From assembly GCA_017620395.1 (NCBI GenBank), contig JAFZQJ010000030.1, positions 1-54,189 of the forward strand: DNA of 54,189 bases. Reading direction: 5' to 3'. Shown here piece by piece: positions 44,897-51,948 of the stretch. The notes beneath the pieces were generated by a model that searched no databases, was not told the DNA's origin, and saw only the letters and a program-made list of their open reading frames with translations. Source of the DNA: Clostridia bacterium. GTDB taxonomy: Bacteria; Bacillota; Clostridia; Oscillospirales; RGIG8002. The stretch's first letter is position 1; every line of letters begins with the position of its first letter. Both the position numbers and the translations under genes were made by a program.

Positions 44897-45219
44897 CGCC
44901 TTCGGCGTCAGTGAAATTGACACTTCCGCAGGGGCGGCGGCCGAGGAGACCACAGGGGCGATTATCAATCGCCCGCGCAGTCACGCAGCCGTGCCGCAAG
45001 CGCAAATCGTAGGGACGAGCATTGCTCGTCCGGGGATTGATGCGAAAGCGCCGCGAAAGAAAACGAAGCGTAACCTCCCGTTTCCGACTGCACACTTTGC
45101 CTTTCACACGACCGTTACCTTCAAGATCCTTCGACTCCGGCTTCGCCTTCGCTCAGGATGACAGGCCTCCCCTCTCCCCGCCCCCGCACTCAAACCACAC
45201 CACGAAAGGAGCGAACACC
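44897..45219. repeat. Repeat-filled gap before the recombinase
   Basis: No gene. Holds a GGACGAGCATTGCTCGTCC palindrome, GTTTCCGACTGCACAC and the CTTCGACTCC to CTCAGGATGACA module. The frame here is open and continuous with the recombinase, but the peptide is translated repeat and GAAAGGAGCG marks the real start at 45220. Confidence 0.7.
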
Positions 45220-47118
45220 ATGCCGCAAGTAACCGTAATCGAATCCACGCCCGCGCCGGAGCGCGCGGAAGCCGCGCCGAAGCCGCGCCGCGTCGCCGCC
45301 TACGCACGCGTCTCCACCGAAAAGGACGAACAGCAGACCTCCTACGAAGCCCAGCGCAGCTACTACACGCGCCTGATCGCCTCCCGCCCCGACTGGACGC
45401 TTGCGGGCGTCTACGCCGACGAATACTCCGGCACCGGCACGAAGAAGCGCGACGGCTTCCGCCGCATGATCGAAGACGCCCTCGCCGGCGGCATCGACCT
45501 TATCGTCACGAAGTCGGTCGCCCGCTTCGCGCGGAACACGGTCGACAGCCTGACGCACATACGCCTGCTGCGCGAACACGGCACGGAGGTCTACTTCGAG
45601 AAGGAAAATATCCGCACCTTCGACGAAAAGGGCGAGCTGATGCTGACGATACTTTCGTCGCTGGCGCAGGAGGAGAGCCGCTCGATCTCCGAGAACGTCA
45701 CCTGGGGCATGCGCGAAAGCATGCGGCGCGGCAACGCGTGGGTGCCGTACAAGTCGTTCCTCGGCTACGACCGCGCGCCGGACGGCTCGATGGCGGTGAA
45801 TCCGGAGCAGGCGGCGGTCGTGCGCCGCGTCTACGGACTTTTTCTGGCGGGGCTCACCCCCTACGGCGTCGCCCGCACGCTCGAGGGCGAAGGCGTACCC
45901 TTCGCGGCGGGGCGCGAAAAGTGGTACGCCTCCACGGTGCTGAGCATACTGCGCAACGAGAAGTACAAGGGCGACGCCCTGCGGCAGAAGACCTACTCGA
46001 AGAGCTATCTGACGAAAGAGCGCGCCGTCAACAACGGCGAGCTGCGGAAATACTACATAGCCGGACACCACGAGGCCATCGTCTCCCCCGCCGTCTTCGA
46101 CCTCGTTCAGCGGGAGCTGAAGGAGCGCGAGGGCGAGCCGCGCGCGGCGGAGGGCGTTTTCGCGCGGCGTGTGTTCTGCGCGGAGTGCGGCGGCGTCATG
46201 GGGCGCTTCACGCGGAGGCGCGGAGGCGCGGAAACGCGCTCCCTGCGCTGCTCCGGCCGCAAGTGCGGACGCTGCTCCGCCCCGCCCGTACCCGAGGAGG
46301 AGCTGAAGGCGGCGTTCGCCGCGGCGTGCGCGGCGCGGTTCGACCTGAGCGCCGCGGAGGCCGCCTGCGCGGAGGCGGTATCATCTGTCATCCTGAGCGA
46401 GCGCAGCGAGCCGAAGGATCTCACGCCGTCATCTGTCATTCCGAGGAGCCGCGCAAGCGCCGACGAGGAATCCCACACCCTTTCCGACCGGGTGCGTGAG
46501 GAGGGGGATTCCTCGGGCTTCGCCATCGGAATGACACCTCATCCGTCGCCGCCTTCGGCGACGCCACCTTCCCCTCAAGGGGAAGGCTTGGCCGACCGGG
46601 TGCGTGAGGATGGGGCGTTGACCGCCGGCCTCCCCTGTGCAAGGGGAGGTGGCGTCCGAGGCGAAGCCGGGGACGACGGAGGGGTTGTGCAATCAAACGG
46701 CTGCTTTGAGGAAACCGACAACCCCTCAGTCTCGCCCTGCTTCGCAAGTCTCGACAGCGTCTCACCGCGGGCTCGGTCAGGCCGCGGCTCTGACAGCCCA
46801 CCGGGCTGTCATTCACTACCGCGGCCTCCGCTTCGCTACCCTTGCACAGGGGAGCCAACGCGCGCGGCGGGGGATTCCCCGGGCTTCGCCATCGGAATGA
46901 CACCTCATCCGTCGCCGCCTTCGGCGACGCCACCTTCCCCTCAAGGGGAAGGCTTGGCCGACCGGGTGCGTGAGGAGGGGGCGTTGACTCCCGCGCTCCC
47001 CTCTCCCCCGCCGTTTGACGAAACGCTCTTCCGCTGCGTCGTTGAGCGCGTGACCGTCTCCCGCGCGGAGACTGTCTTCACCTTCCGCGACGGCAGCGTA
47101 ATCGTCCTCCCGCGGTGA
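45220..47118 (+). CDS. Large serine site-specific recombinase with an in-frame repeat insertion
   Basis: 632 residues from ATG at 45220 (AAAGGAG 8 nt upstream). Resolvase domain: catalytic Ser32 in AAYARVSTEKDEQQTS, with VTKSVARFARN and LAQEESRSISENV. Recombinase domain: VVRRVYGLFLAGLTPYGVAR, WYASTVLSILRNEKYKGDAL. Zinc ribbon: FCAECGGVMGRF and RCSGRKCGRC. Residues about 388-590 are translated REP modules (VILSERSEPKDLT; PSPPSATPPSPQGEGLADRV occurs twice), after which a genuine recombinase C-terminus resumes (FDETLFRCVVERVTV, VFTFRDGSVIVLP). No stop or frameshift, so the gene may still be active. Its stop lies 15 nt before the putative inversion site. Confidence 0.92.
   Translation: MPQVTVIESTPAPERAEAAPKPRRVAAYARVSTEKDEQQTSYEAQRSYYTRLIASRPDWTLAGVYADEYSGTGTKKRDGFRRMIEDALAGGIDLIVTKSVARFARNTVDSLTHIRLLREHGTEVYFEKENIRTFDEKGELMLTILSSLAQEESRSISENVTWGMRESMRRGNAWVPYKSFLGYDRAPDGSMAVNPEQAAVVRRVYGLFLAGLTPYGVARTLEGEGVPFAAGREKWYASTVLSILRNEKYKGDALRQKTYSKSYLTKERAVNNGELRKYYIAGHHEAIVSPAVFDLVQRELKEREGEPRAAEGVFARRVFCAECGGVMGRFTRRRGGAETRSLRCSGRKCGRCSAPPVPEEELKAAFAAACAARFDLSAAEAACAEAVSSVILSERSEPKDLTPSSVIPRSRASADEESHTLSDRVREEGDSSGFAIGMTPHPSPPSATPPSPQGEGLADRVREDGALTAGLPCARGGGVRGEAGDDGGVVQSNGCFEETDNPSVSPCFASLDSVSPRARSGRGSDSPPGCHSLPRPPLRYPCTGEPTRAAGDSPGFAIGMTPHPSPPSATPPSPQGEGLADRVREEGALTPALPSPPPFDETLFRCVVERVTVSRAETVFTFRDGSVIVLPR
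46381..47000 (+). repeat. REP-like modules inside the recombinase coding region
   Basis: About 620 bp of the same palindromic modules found between genes: TGTCATCCTGAGCGAGCGCA, TGTCATTCCGAGGAGCCGCG, CCTTCCCCTCAAGGGGAAGG (twice) and CCTCCCCTGTGCAAGGGGAG. They lie in frame within the recombinase gene. Confidence 0.85.
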
Positions 47119-47127
47119 CCGAACGCG

Positions 47128-47145
47128 TCCATCGTTCTCCATGAA
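47128..47145 (+). other. Putative recombination site, left copy
   Basis: CATCGTTCTCCATGAACA matches, with one mismatch, the reverse complement of 50965-50982 (CATGGTTCTCCATGAACA on the minus strand). It contains the small dyad GTTC-TCCAT-GAAC. It covers codons Phe-Ser-Met-Asn at the head of the silent cassette. Confidence 0.65.
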
Positions 47146-48010
47146 CACCACCGTGACCGCTGCTAACATGCAGGTCAAGGCCGTTGCCGATCAGGGTATT
47201 CTGATCAACGTCGAAGATACTGCTGATAGTCAGTATTGGGACAGCAACGCGACTACCAACCAGACCACGGGCATCCTGCTCCACGCCACTTCCACCGCGG
47301 ACACTACCACTTGGTATGTTGCGCACAGCAAGATTACCAGCGATGCTGCTAAAGCCGGTGCCGGCGCTCCGTCCAGCAACCTGACTACTGAAGGTTACAA
47401 GACTCTCGGCACTGATCCTTATTCCACCGCGACCTCGACAGTTGCCGCTGCTGCTGCTTCGCATCAGGCTAAGCAGGACATCACTTACGTTGATACCGGA
47501 GCTACCGGCTACACCAACGGCGAAGGCTACTATGTCAAGTATACCTACTTCCTGAAGTCCTCCGCTGAAGCGATTACCACTTCGCTGGCTCAGGGTGAGC
47601 AGAACCTCAATATCACCGTTAAAGCTACGGGCCCCGATACCGCCACTTCTGCCAATCTCGACAAGGCCCTCCGTGTTGCCGTTAAAATCGCTGGCAGAGT
47701 CTATTTCTTCGCTCCTGTCGTTGGTGCTGACGGCACTTACTATGTCAACGCCGGTTCTAACCCCACTACTCCTGTTGTCGCAGCATCTGCTAGCGCGGGC
47801 GCTACCTCTGCGACCAACGTTCTCACTATTCCTGCTGTGACCGCTGATGGTCTTGAAGCTGACGTTTTTGTTTACTTCGAGGGTGAAGATACCAACCTGA
47901 TGACCGATAACGCGCTTTCTACGCTTGACAATCTTATTGTGAGCGTCGAGTTCTCGCTCGTTAAGAACGCTTCGGCTATCTCTACCGCGCCTGGCGTCGC
48001 GCTTGCGTAA
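47141..48010 (+). CDS. Signal-less surface-protein cassette (silent partner of the SipW-type protein)
   Basis: 289 residues from the first ATG, but no ribosome-binding site precedes it and there is no signal peptide. Codons before the ATG read Phe-Ser, as in the full-length homologue (FAWFSMN). Homology to the protein at 50187-51059 begins exactly here (M-[QK]-V-[KQ]-A-V-A-[DE]) and includes LDKALRVAV and the C-terminal VFVYFEGEDTNLMTDN versus IYIYFEGEATELYTDN. Many T-ending codons give it a usage unlike its GC-rich neighbours. It is followed by its own terminators. Either a 5'-truncated gene or a silent cassette expressed after DNA inversion; the matching site favours the latter. Confidence 0.8.
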   Translation: MNTTVTAANMQVKAVADQGILINVEDTADSQYWDSNATTNQTTGILLHATSTADTTTWYVAHSKITSDAAKAGAGAPSSNLTTEGYKTLGTDPYSTATSTVAAAAASHQAKQDITYVDTGATGYTNGEGYYVKYTYFLKSSAEAITTSLAQGEQNLNITVKATGPDTATSANLDKALRVAVKIAGRVYFFAPVVGADGTYYVNAGSNPTTPVVAASASAGATSATNVLTIPAVTADGLEADVFVYFEGEDTNLMTDNALSTLDNLIVSVEFSLVKNASAISTAPGVALA

Positions 48011-48083
48011 TCAACCTACTAACTAACCCCGCGTAAATCGTTACGCACCATCAGCTACCGATCATAGCTGAACGGAAAACATT

Positions 48084-48120
48084 CCCAACGGGACGGAGTT
48101 CCCGTCCCGTTGGGCTTTCT
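48084..48120 (+). terminator. Terminator of the surface cassette
   Basis: Strong hairpin CCCAACGGGACGG / CCGTCCCGTTGGG with a short loop, followed by CTTTCT, 74 nt after the cassette stop. Confidence 0.75.
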
Positions 48121-48135
48121 GCAGAAAGTTTACTT

Positions 48136-48173
48136 AAAAAGAGCCCCCGGCAGACGCAGCCAGGGCTCTTTTT
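48136..48173. terminator. Second, bidirectional terminator
   Basis: AAAAAGAGCCC / GGGCTCTTTTT arms around a GC-rich loop, T-runs on both strands; it lies just after the cassette terminator. Confidence 0.8.
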
Positions 48174-48219
48174 GTTTTATATTGAATACTGAAGACTGAA
48201 AAATGAATAATGAATAATT

Positions 48220-48357
48220 GCGGTAAAAATAAACGACCGCGGGCTGCGTAAAGGCCTCCCCTGTGCAAGGGGAGGTGGCAGGCGCGACCGCAGGGAGCGA
48301 CTGACGGAGGGGTTGTCCGTAGGGACGAGCATTGCTCGTCCGGGCATCGACGCGCTC
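48220..48357 (+). repeat. 138-bp direct repeat, left copy (flanks hicAB)
   Basis: Nearly identical to 49670-49807 (few substitutions, balanced one-base indels). It begins GCGGTAAAAATAAACGACCG and includes CCCCTGTGCAAGGGG and GGACGAGCATTGCTCGTCC palindromes. A shared GTCATCCCGAGGGCGTAGCC module follows in both copies. Confidence 0.8.
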
Positions 48358-48780
48358 ACGTCTGTCATCCCGAGGGCGTAGCCCGAGGGACCCCACACCG
48401 AAAGATGACGGTCGGCCAAGCCTTCCCCTTGAGGGGAAGGTGGCGTCGCCGAAGGCGGCGACGGATGAGGTGTCATCCCGAGGGCGTAGCCCGAGGGATC
48501 CCACACCGAAAGATGACGGCTGCAAAAGGTGTGGGATTCCTCGTCGGCGCGTTCGCGGCTCCTCGGAACGACAGAACGTAAGCGCATACGTTGTCATCCC
48601 GAGCGAAGGCGAAGCCGGAGCCGAAGGATCCTGAAGGTAACGCCATTGTATAAGAAAAAGTGTGTATCAGGAGCGTGAACATTATCGGTTGCTCCGAATA
48701 CACACTTTTATTTTCGACACGACCTCGTCTTTAAGATCCTTCGGCTGCGCTCCCGTCGGTCGCTCCGCTCAGGATGACAA
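48358..48780. repeat. Composite REP-like cluster
   Basis: Gene-free. Copies of TGTCATCCCGAGGGCGTAGC, CCTTCCCCTTGAGGGGAAGG, and TGTCATCCCGAGCGAAGG to GAAGGATCC modules, the inverted repeat at 48655-48710, and one more CTCAGGATGACA module. Confidence 0.75.
48655..48710. terminator. Inverted repeat, likely bidirectional terminator
   Basis: AAAAAGTGTGTAT..GGAGC / GCTCC..ATACACACTTTTA arms with two internal mismatches; diverged copy of 26932-26985. Lies between the plus-strand cassette and minus-strand hicB, again convergent. Confidence 0.65.
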
Positions 48781-48862
48781 AAACGAAGACGCTCTGCAAA
48801 GGGTGTGGGATTCCTCGTCGGCGCTTGCGCGGCTCCTCGGAATGACAGAAACGCGGCGCGGA

Positions 48863-49201
48863 TCACTGATTCGCGGCGTAAGCCGTAAGCGCCTGCTCGA
48901 CCGCCTGATTGAGCGAAATGCCGTTCTTTATCGCGCGCGAAGCGACGGCGCGATGGAGCTCGGGCTTGACTCGCACGTTGAAGGTTCCCTTATACGCTTT
49001 GTCGGGTTCCTTGCCGACCTGCTTGCAGAAAAGAAGATAATCGTCGACGGCGGCGTGAAACTCCTTTTCGATGTCGGCAGCGTTTTCGCTTTCAAAAGTG
49101 ACGAGATCGCGTATGCCCTCGATCTTGCCGTGAAGCACTCCGTCTTCCGCGGAGTATTCGACGTTTGAAAAGTATCCTTTGTATTCAATCGTATTATTCA
49201 T
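48863..49201 (-). CDS. hicB: HicB-family antitoxin
   Basis: 112 residues. N-terminal partial RNase H-like HicB domain (YFSNVEYSAEDGVLHGKIEG, then FHAAVDDYLLFCKQVGKEP) and a C-terminal ribbon-helix-helix-type DNA-binding region (FNVRVKPELHRAVASRAIKN, LNQAVEQALTAY). In this family the antitoxin neutralises HicA and represses the operon. The start overlaps the hicA stop by one base (TAATG). Its likely operator is the palindrome at 49474-49492. Confidence 0.92.
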   Translation of the reverse strand: MNNTIEYKGYFSNVEYSAEDGVLHGKIEGIRDLVTFESENAADIEKEFHAAVDDYLLFCKQVGKEPDKAYKGTFNVRVKPELHRAVASRAIKNGISLNQAVEQALTAYAANQ

Positions 49202-49458
49202 TACAGTTCACCTATCCCTTCAAGCCATTCTTTCAGATTCTTCACCGCGTATTCGCGCATTTCGGACTGCGGATGCGGTTTGTGAAGCAAGATCGCCCTT
49301 TTATCGCTTTCGCGGAAAAACATTACCCGCGATCCGGACGTCTTGCCCTTCGTTTCTTCGACAAATCCGAGCCGTTTCAGCAGCGAGCGCGCCTCATCAT
49401 AAGTATAATCCTTCGGCAGCGCTCTTATTCGATCTTTCGCTTTTTCAAGTTGGCTCAC
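49201..49458 (-). CDS. hicA: HicA-family toxin (mRNA interferase)
   Basis: 85 residues from a GTG start with AAAGGAGG 5 nt upstream. The double-stranded-RNA-binding-like HicA fold is suggested by SLLKRLGFVEETKGKTSGSR and ILLHKPHPQSEMREYAVKNL. The usual GSH catalytic motif reads GSR here, with His in LHKPHP, a variant seen in clostridial HicA proteins; activity cannot be assumed. First gene of the pair, toxin before antitoxin as usual for hicAB. The pair sits inside the putative invertible segment. Confidence 0.88.
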   Translation of the reverse strand: MSQLEKAKDRIRALPKDYTYDEARSLLKRLGFVEETKGKTSGSRVMFFRESDKRAILLHKPHPQSEMREYAVKNLKEWLEGIGEL

Positions 49459-49473
49459 GCGGCGCCCTCCTTT

Positions 49474-49492
49474 GCAACTGACTTACAGTTGC
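49474..49492. promoter_or_regulatory. Operator-like palindrome at hicAB
   Basis: GCAACTGACTTACAGTTGC: perfect 7-bp arms around ACTTA. It begins directly after the -10 box and covers the expected transcription start, the place for autoregulation by HicB. Confidence 0.75.
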
Positions 49493-49520
49493 ATTATACT
49501 CCTTATATTTCAAATGTCAA
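49493..49520 (-). promoter_or_regulatory. Promoter of hicAB
   Basis: Minus strand consensus TTGACA (49515-49520) and TATAAT (49493-49498) with a 16-nt spacer. Confidence 0.85.
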
Positions 49521-49669
49521 TACTTTTATTTCAGATTTTGTGAATTTTTCTTTGTTTCTTGTCGAGTTTTCTTGGCTTTTTCTGAAGTTTTCTTTGAAAA
49601 CCGACTGCTTTTCTTGGAATGGCGTTAGTTTTAATTACTTTTACAATCGTGTTTATCGCTGTACCAAAA

Positions 49670-49807
49670 GCGGTAAAAATAAAACGACCGCGGGAGGCGT
49701 AAAGGCCCCCCTGTGCAAGGGGAGGTGGCAGGCGCGGCCGCAGGGAGCGACTGACGGAGGGGTTGTCCGTAGGGACGAGCATTGCTCGTCCGGGCATTGA
49801 CGCGCTC
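49670..49807 (+). repeat. 138-bp direct repeat, right copy (flanks hicAB)
   Basis: Near-identical to 48220-48357 and in the same orientation. Recombination between the two would delete hicAB. Confidence 0.8.
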
Positions 49808-50040
49808 GCTTTGAGGAAGCCGACAACCCCTCAGTCTCGGACGGCGTGAGGTCTGTCATCCCGAGGGCGTAGCCCGAGGGATCCCACACCGAAAGATGAC
49901 GGTCTGCGAAAGGTGTGGGATTCCTCGTCGGCGGCTTCGCCGGCTCCTCGGAATGACAGAACGCGCGGGCGCGTTCGCGGCTCCTCGGAATGACAGAAAC
50001 ACGGCGCGGGCGCGGCATAAAATAAAACGACCGCAGGCTG
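49808..50040. repeat. REP-like modules
   Basis: Gene-free. TGTCATCCCGAGGGCGTAGC, TTCCTCGTCGGCGGCTTCGC and CGGCTCCTCGGAATGACAGA modules. A third short AATAAAACGACCGC piece of the 138-bp repeat ends the block. Confidence 0.7.
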
Positions 50041-50104
50041 CGTCTGCCCACGGCGTTTGTAAGTGGTTTTTAATTTAATTCTTTGGCCAAAAGATTAAAT
50101 TGTT

Positions 50105-50134
50105 TCCGGGAGGGAGAGGATTTCTCCCTCCCGG
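50105..50134 (-). terminator. Hairpin after the expressed surface-protein gene
   Basis: CCGGGAGGGAGA / TCTCCCTCCCGG stem with a short loop, about 55 nt after the stop, at the same relative place as the hairpin after the silent cassette. Followed on the minus strand by AACAATTT. Confidence 0.55.
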
Positions 50135-50186
50135 ATCGGTTTTTGCTTTGCGTAAGTCTTTTACGCGAGGTTAGTCAGTGGGGTGA

Positions 50187-51059
50187 TTACTCAGCCTCGA
50201 AAGTGACTTCGATATCGAGCTCGTTCAGGCTGGCATAGATGTTATCGGTGTAGAGCTCAGTAGCTTCGCCTTCAAAGTAGATGTAGATACGGACGTCAAC
50301 GCCGCCAAATTTGCTATTGGTCGTATCCTTCGCAGGAACGGTCTCGTTGGCGGTCGCGTAAAGGTTACCAACGCTCGTAGGAGCAAGGTTGGAAACGGTA
50401 GTAGTACCGCTTCTGTTACCATCAGCACCAACACCGGTACCAACTGTATTGGAGGCGTCGCCGCCGAGAGGAGCGTAAACAACGCACTGAGCATTAGCAA
50501 TGATAGCTACGCGGAGAGCCTTGTCGAGGTCAGGGGAATTAGTAGAACCAGTAACATCAACCGCCTTAACTCTGAGGTTTTTCGCAAGAGCAGCATCGCT
50601 GGTGGAGCGGATGTTGAACTCTTTGACAACATAGTAATTGCCGTCGAGATCGGTAGCGGGATTGTTGGAGATAACACCGTCACTCCAGCCGGCCGCAGCA
50701 GTCAAATCAACATAGGTGCCGGCCTTAGCAGTAGTAGCATCAGTGCTCGCAGCAGAAGCGTGCAGCCATTTGGAGGTAATAGCGCTGGCGGTGCCGGTCG
50801 CAGCAGTAGAAGTCGGGCGAAGCGCGGTCGCGGTGGTCATACCGGCATCATCGGTGTAGCTGTAAGCGGTGTTGTCATCGGTTCCGGTAGCGAGGACGTT
50901 GTAGCGGATTTCAATACCGCCTTCAGCAACGGCCTGAACCTTCATGCCGGTCGCGGTGACCTGGTTGTTCATGGAGAACCATGCGAAAGTGGAGGTGCCC
51001 AGGAGGATGGCGCTGACAAGCAGCATCGCGAGGGCGGGGATAAGTCTCTTAAACTTCAT
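50187..51059 (-). CDS. SipW-dependent surface protein (expressed partner of the switch)
   Basis: 290 residues. Signal peptide MKFKRLIPALAMLLVSAILL followed by TSTFAWFSMNNQ, the clear SipW-type A-W-F-S site, then a beta-rich mature domain ending IYIYFEGEATELYTDN and DIEVTFEAE. GAAAGGAAACACAACA precedes the ATG. Controlled by a consensus promoter 540 nt upstream and two tandem c-di-GMP-I riboswitches. From Phe-Ser-Met-Asn onward it aligns with the headless cassette at 47141-48010 on the opposite strand. The many T/A-ending codons suggest high expression or a different origin from its neighbours. Likely the major fibre or coat subunit. Confidence 0.9.
   Translation of the reverse strand: MKFKRLIPALAMLLVSAILLGTSTFAWFSMNNQVTATGMKVQAVAEGGIEIRYNVLATGTDDNTAYSYTDDAGMTTATALRPTSTAATGTASAITSKWLHASAASTDATTAKAGTYVDLTAAAGWSDGVISNNPATDLDGNYYVVKEFNIRSTSDAALAKNLRVKAVDVTGSTNSPDLDKALRVAIIANAQCVVYAPLGGDASNTVGTGVGADGNRSGTTTVSNLAPTSVGNLYATANETVPAKDTTNSKFGGVDVRIYIYFEGEATELYTDNIYASLNELDIEVTFEAE
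50965..50982 (-). other. Putative recombination site, right copy
   Basis: On the minus strand CATGGTTCTCCATGAACA, 17 of 18 positions identical to 47128-47145 but in inverted orientation. It spans the codons directly after the signal peptide (Trp-Phe-Ser-Met-Asn). Confidence 0.65.
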
Positions 51060-51338
51060 TGTTGTGTTTCCTTTCTTTGTTTGGATTTTGTTGATAAAGT
51101 TTTTATCGAGAATCCTCAGGACGCCTCCTTCGGATAATCAATACGTGGGTGGGGGGGAAGTTCTGTCATTCTGAGCCCGCAGGGCGAAGAATCTCGCGCT
51201 GCCTTCTGCATTCCGAACGAAGTGAGGAATCTCAGGTTTGAGATACTTCGGCGCGCCGCGCCTCAGTATTCGCAAGGTTACGTGAGATCCTTCGACTCGC
51301 GCTTCGCGCTCGCTCAGGATGACAGCTTCGCGGGGAAT
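51060..51338 (-). promoter_or_regulatory. Proximal leader of the surface-protein gene
   Basis: No gene. Holds the ribosome-binding region and REP-like modules (TGTCATTCTGAGCCCGCAGG, CTCGCTCAGGATGACA) between the second riboswitch terminator and the start codon. Confidence 0.5.
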
Positions 51339-51379
51339 AAAAAAGCCGCGCTGTTCGCGCTGAGTCGAACATCGCAGCT
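51339..51379 (-). terminator. Riboswitch-controlled terminator (proximal)
   Basis: AGCTGCGATGTTCG (51366-51379) pairs with CGAACAGCGCGGCT (51344-51357) over 14 positions with one mismatch, followed by a run of T. The 5' arm is the 3' strand of the aptamer, so ligand-bound aptamer should allow readthrough. Confidence 0.85.
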
Positions 51380-51434
51380 GGCTACCCCGGTGGGGTCCTT
51401 TAGCTTTGCGTCACCGGATTGCTCCGGCTTTGCC
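51373..51434 (-). promoter_or_regulatory. c-di-GMP-I (GEMM) riboswitch, copy 3 (proximal of tandem)
   Basis: Minus strand: GGCAAAGCCGGAGCAATCCG with a GCAA loop, GTGACGCAAAGCTAAAGG, CCCCACCGGGG hairpin, TAGCCAGCTGCG. Closely matches copy 2. Second riboswitch of the tandem leader. Confidence 0.92.
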
Positions 51435-51456
51435 AAGTGTTAGGTTTTTTGAAATT

Positions 51457-51496
51457 AAAAAGCCGCGCTGTTCGCGCTGTGTCGAACATCGCAGCT
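51457..51496 (-). terminator. Riboswitch-controlled terminator (distal)
   Basis: The same 14-position stem as the proximal one (51483-51496 with 51461-51474), followed by a run of five T. Confidence 0.8.
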
Positions 51497-51550
51497 GGCT
51501 GCCCCGTAGGGCCCTGTAGCTTTGCGCCGCCGGATTTCTCCGGGTTTGCC
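51490..51550 (-). promoter_or_regulatory. c-di-GMP-I (GEMM) riboswitch, copy 4 (distal of tandem)
   Basis: Minus strand: GGCAAACCCGGAGAAATCCG with a GAAA loop, GGCGCAAAGCTACAGG, GCCCTACGGGGC hairpin and AGCCAGCTGCG. It differs from the others by GGCGC in place of GACGC in the core; the adjoining GCAAAG is kept. First riboswitch of the leader, about 40 nt after the promoter. The core change could alter affinity. Confidence 0.85.
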
Positions 51551-51601
51551 AAGTCTTCAGTTTGGTCGCTCAGGCGAACCGCCCTTCGCGATTGTGGTTA
51601 G

Positions 51602-51630
51602 ATTATAGCGCACCGTTTCCGGTTTGTCAA
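51602..51630 (-). promoter_or_regulatory. Consensus promoter of the surface-protein gene
   Basis: Minus strand TTGACA (51625-51630) and TATAAT (51602-51607), exact consensus with a 17-nt spacer. The strongest-looking promoter in the window. Confidence 0.92.
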
Positions 51631-51713
51631 GAGTTTTTTTCAAAATTTTTCAAAAAATTTTTGCGGGATATAGATGTGGGGAAGCGATGCGGGGCGGGAC
51701 ACAAGATGTTGTG

Positions 51714-51858
51714 TCACGGGCTGCGCCCGTGAGGTAATTTCACGCTTCGCGTGAGGTAAATTCGCCCTCCGGGCGAGGTAAATCCGAGCTCCGCTCGGGG
51801 TAAATTCACGCGCTCGCGCGCGCGAGGGAAGGTGCAAATCGCTCCGCGATTTGAATGA
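51714..51858. repeat. Mini-hairpin array II
   Basis: At least six short palindromes with unrelated arms (CACGGGC/GCCCGTG, CACGC/GCGTG, CGCCC/GGGCG, CCGAG/CTCGG, AAATCGC/GCGATTT and others), joined by GAGGTAAATT-type spacers. Same build as array I at 21485-21680. Confidence 0.75.
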
Positions 51859-51948
51859 TTTCGCTGCGGCGGGTTCTTTCGCTGCGACGGGTTCTTTTTT
51901 TTTTATTATACGCACGTATACGCGTGCATGCGCGCGAGGGCATACGCG

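Noticed and set aside
45022..45219. N-terminal extension of the recombinase
   Set aside because: Translated repeat DNA; AAAGGAG and the ATG at 45220 give the normal resolvase N-terminus.
47141..48010. Ordinary complete gene starting at 47141
   Set aside because: No ribosome-binding site or signal peptide, and homology to the full-length relative begins exactly at the shared inverted site, including the Phe-Ser codons before the ATG.
49531..49800. Small open frames across the repeats near 48.2-48.6 and 49.5-50.0 kb
   Set aside because: Their peptides (PGRAMLVPTDNPSVS and similar) are the same repeat modules read in several frames; no initiation signals.
50760..51137. Plus-strand frame opposite the start of the surface-protein gene
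   Set aside because: Antisense to a clear signal-peptide-encoding region with strong ribosome-binding site; no independent support.
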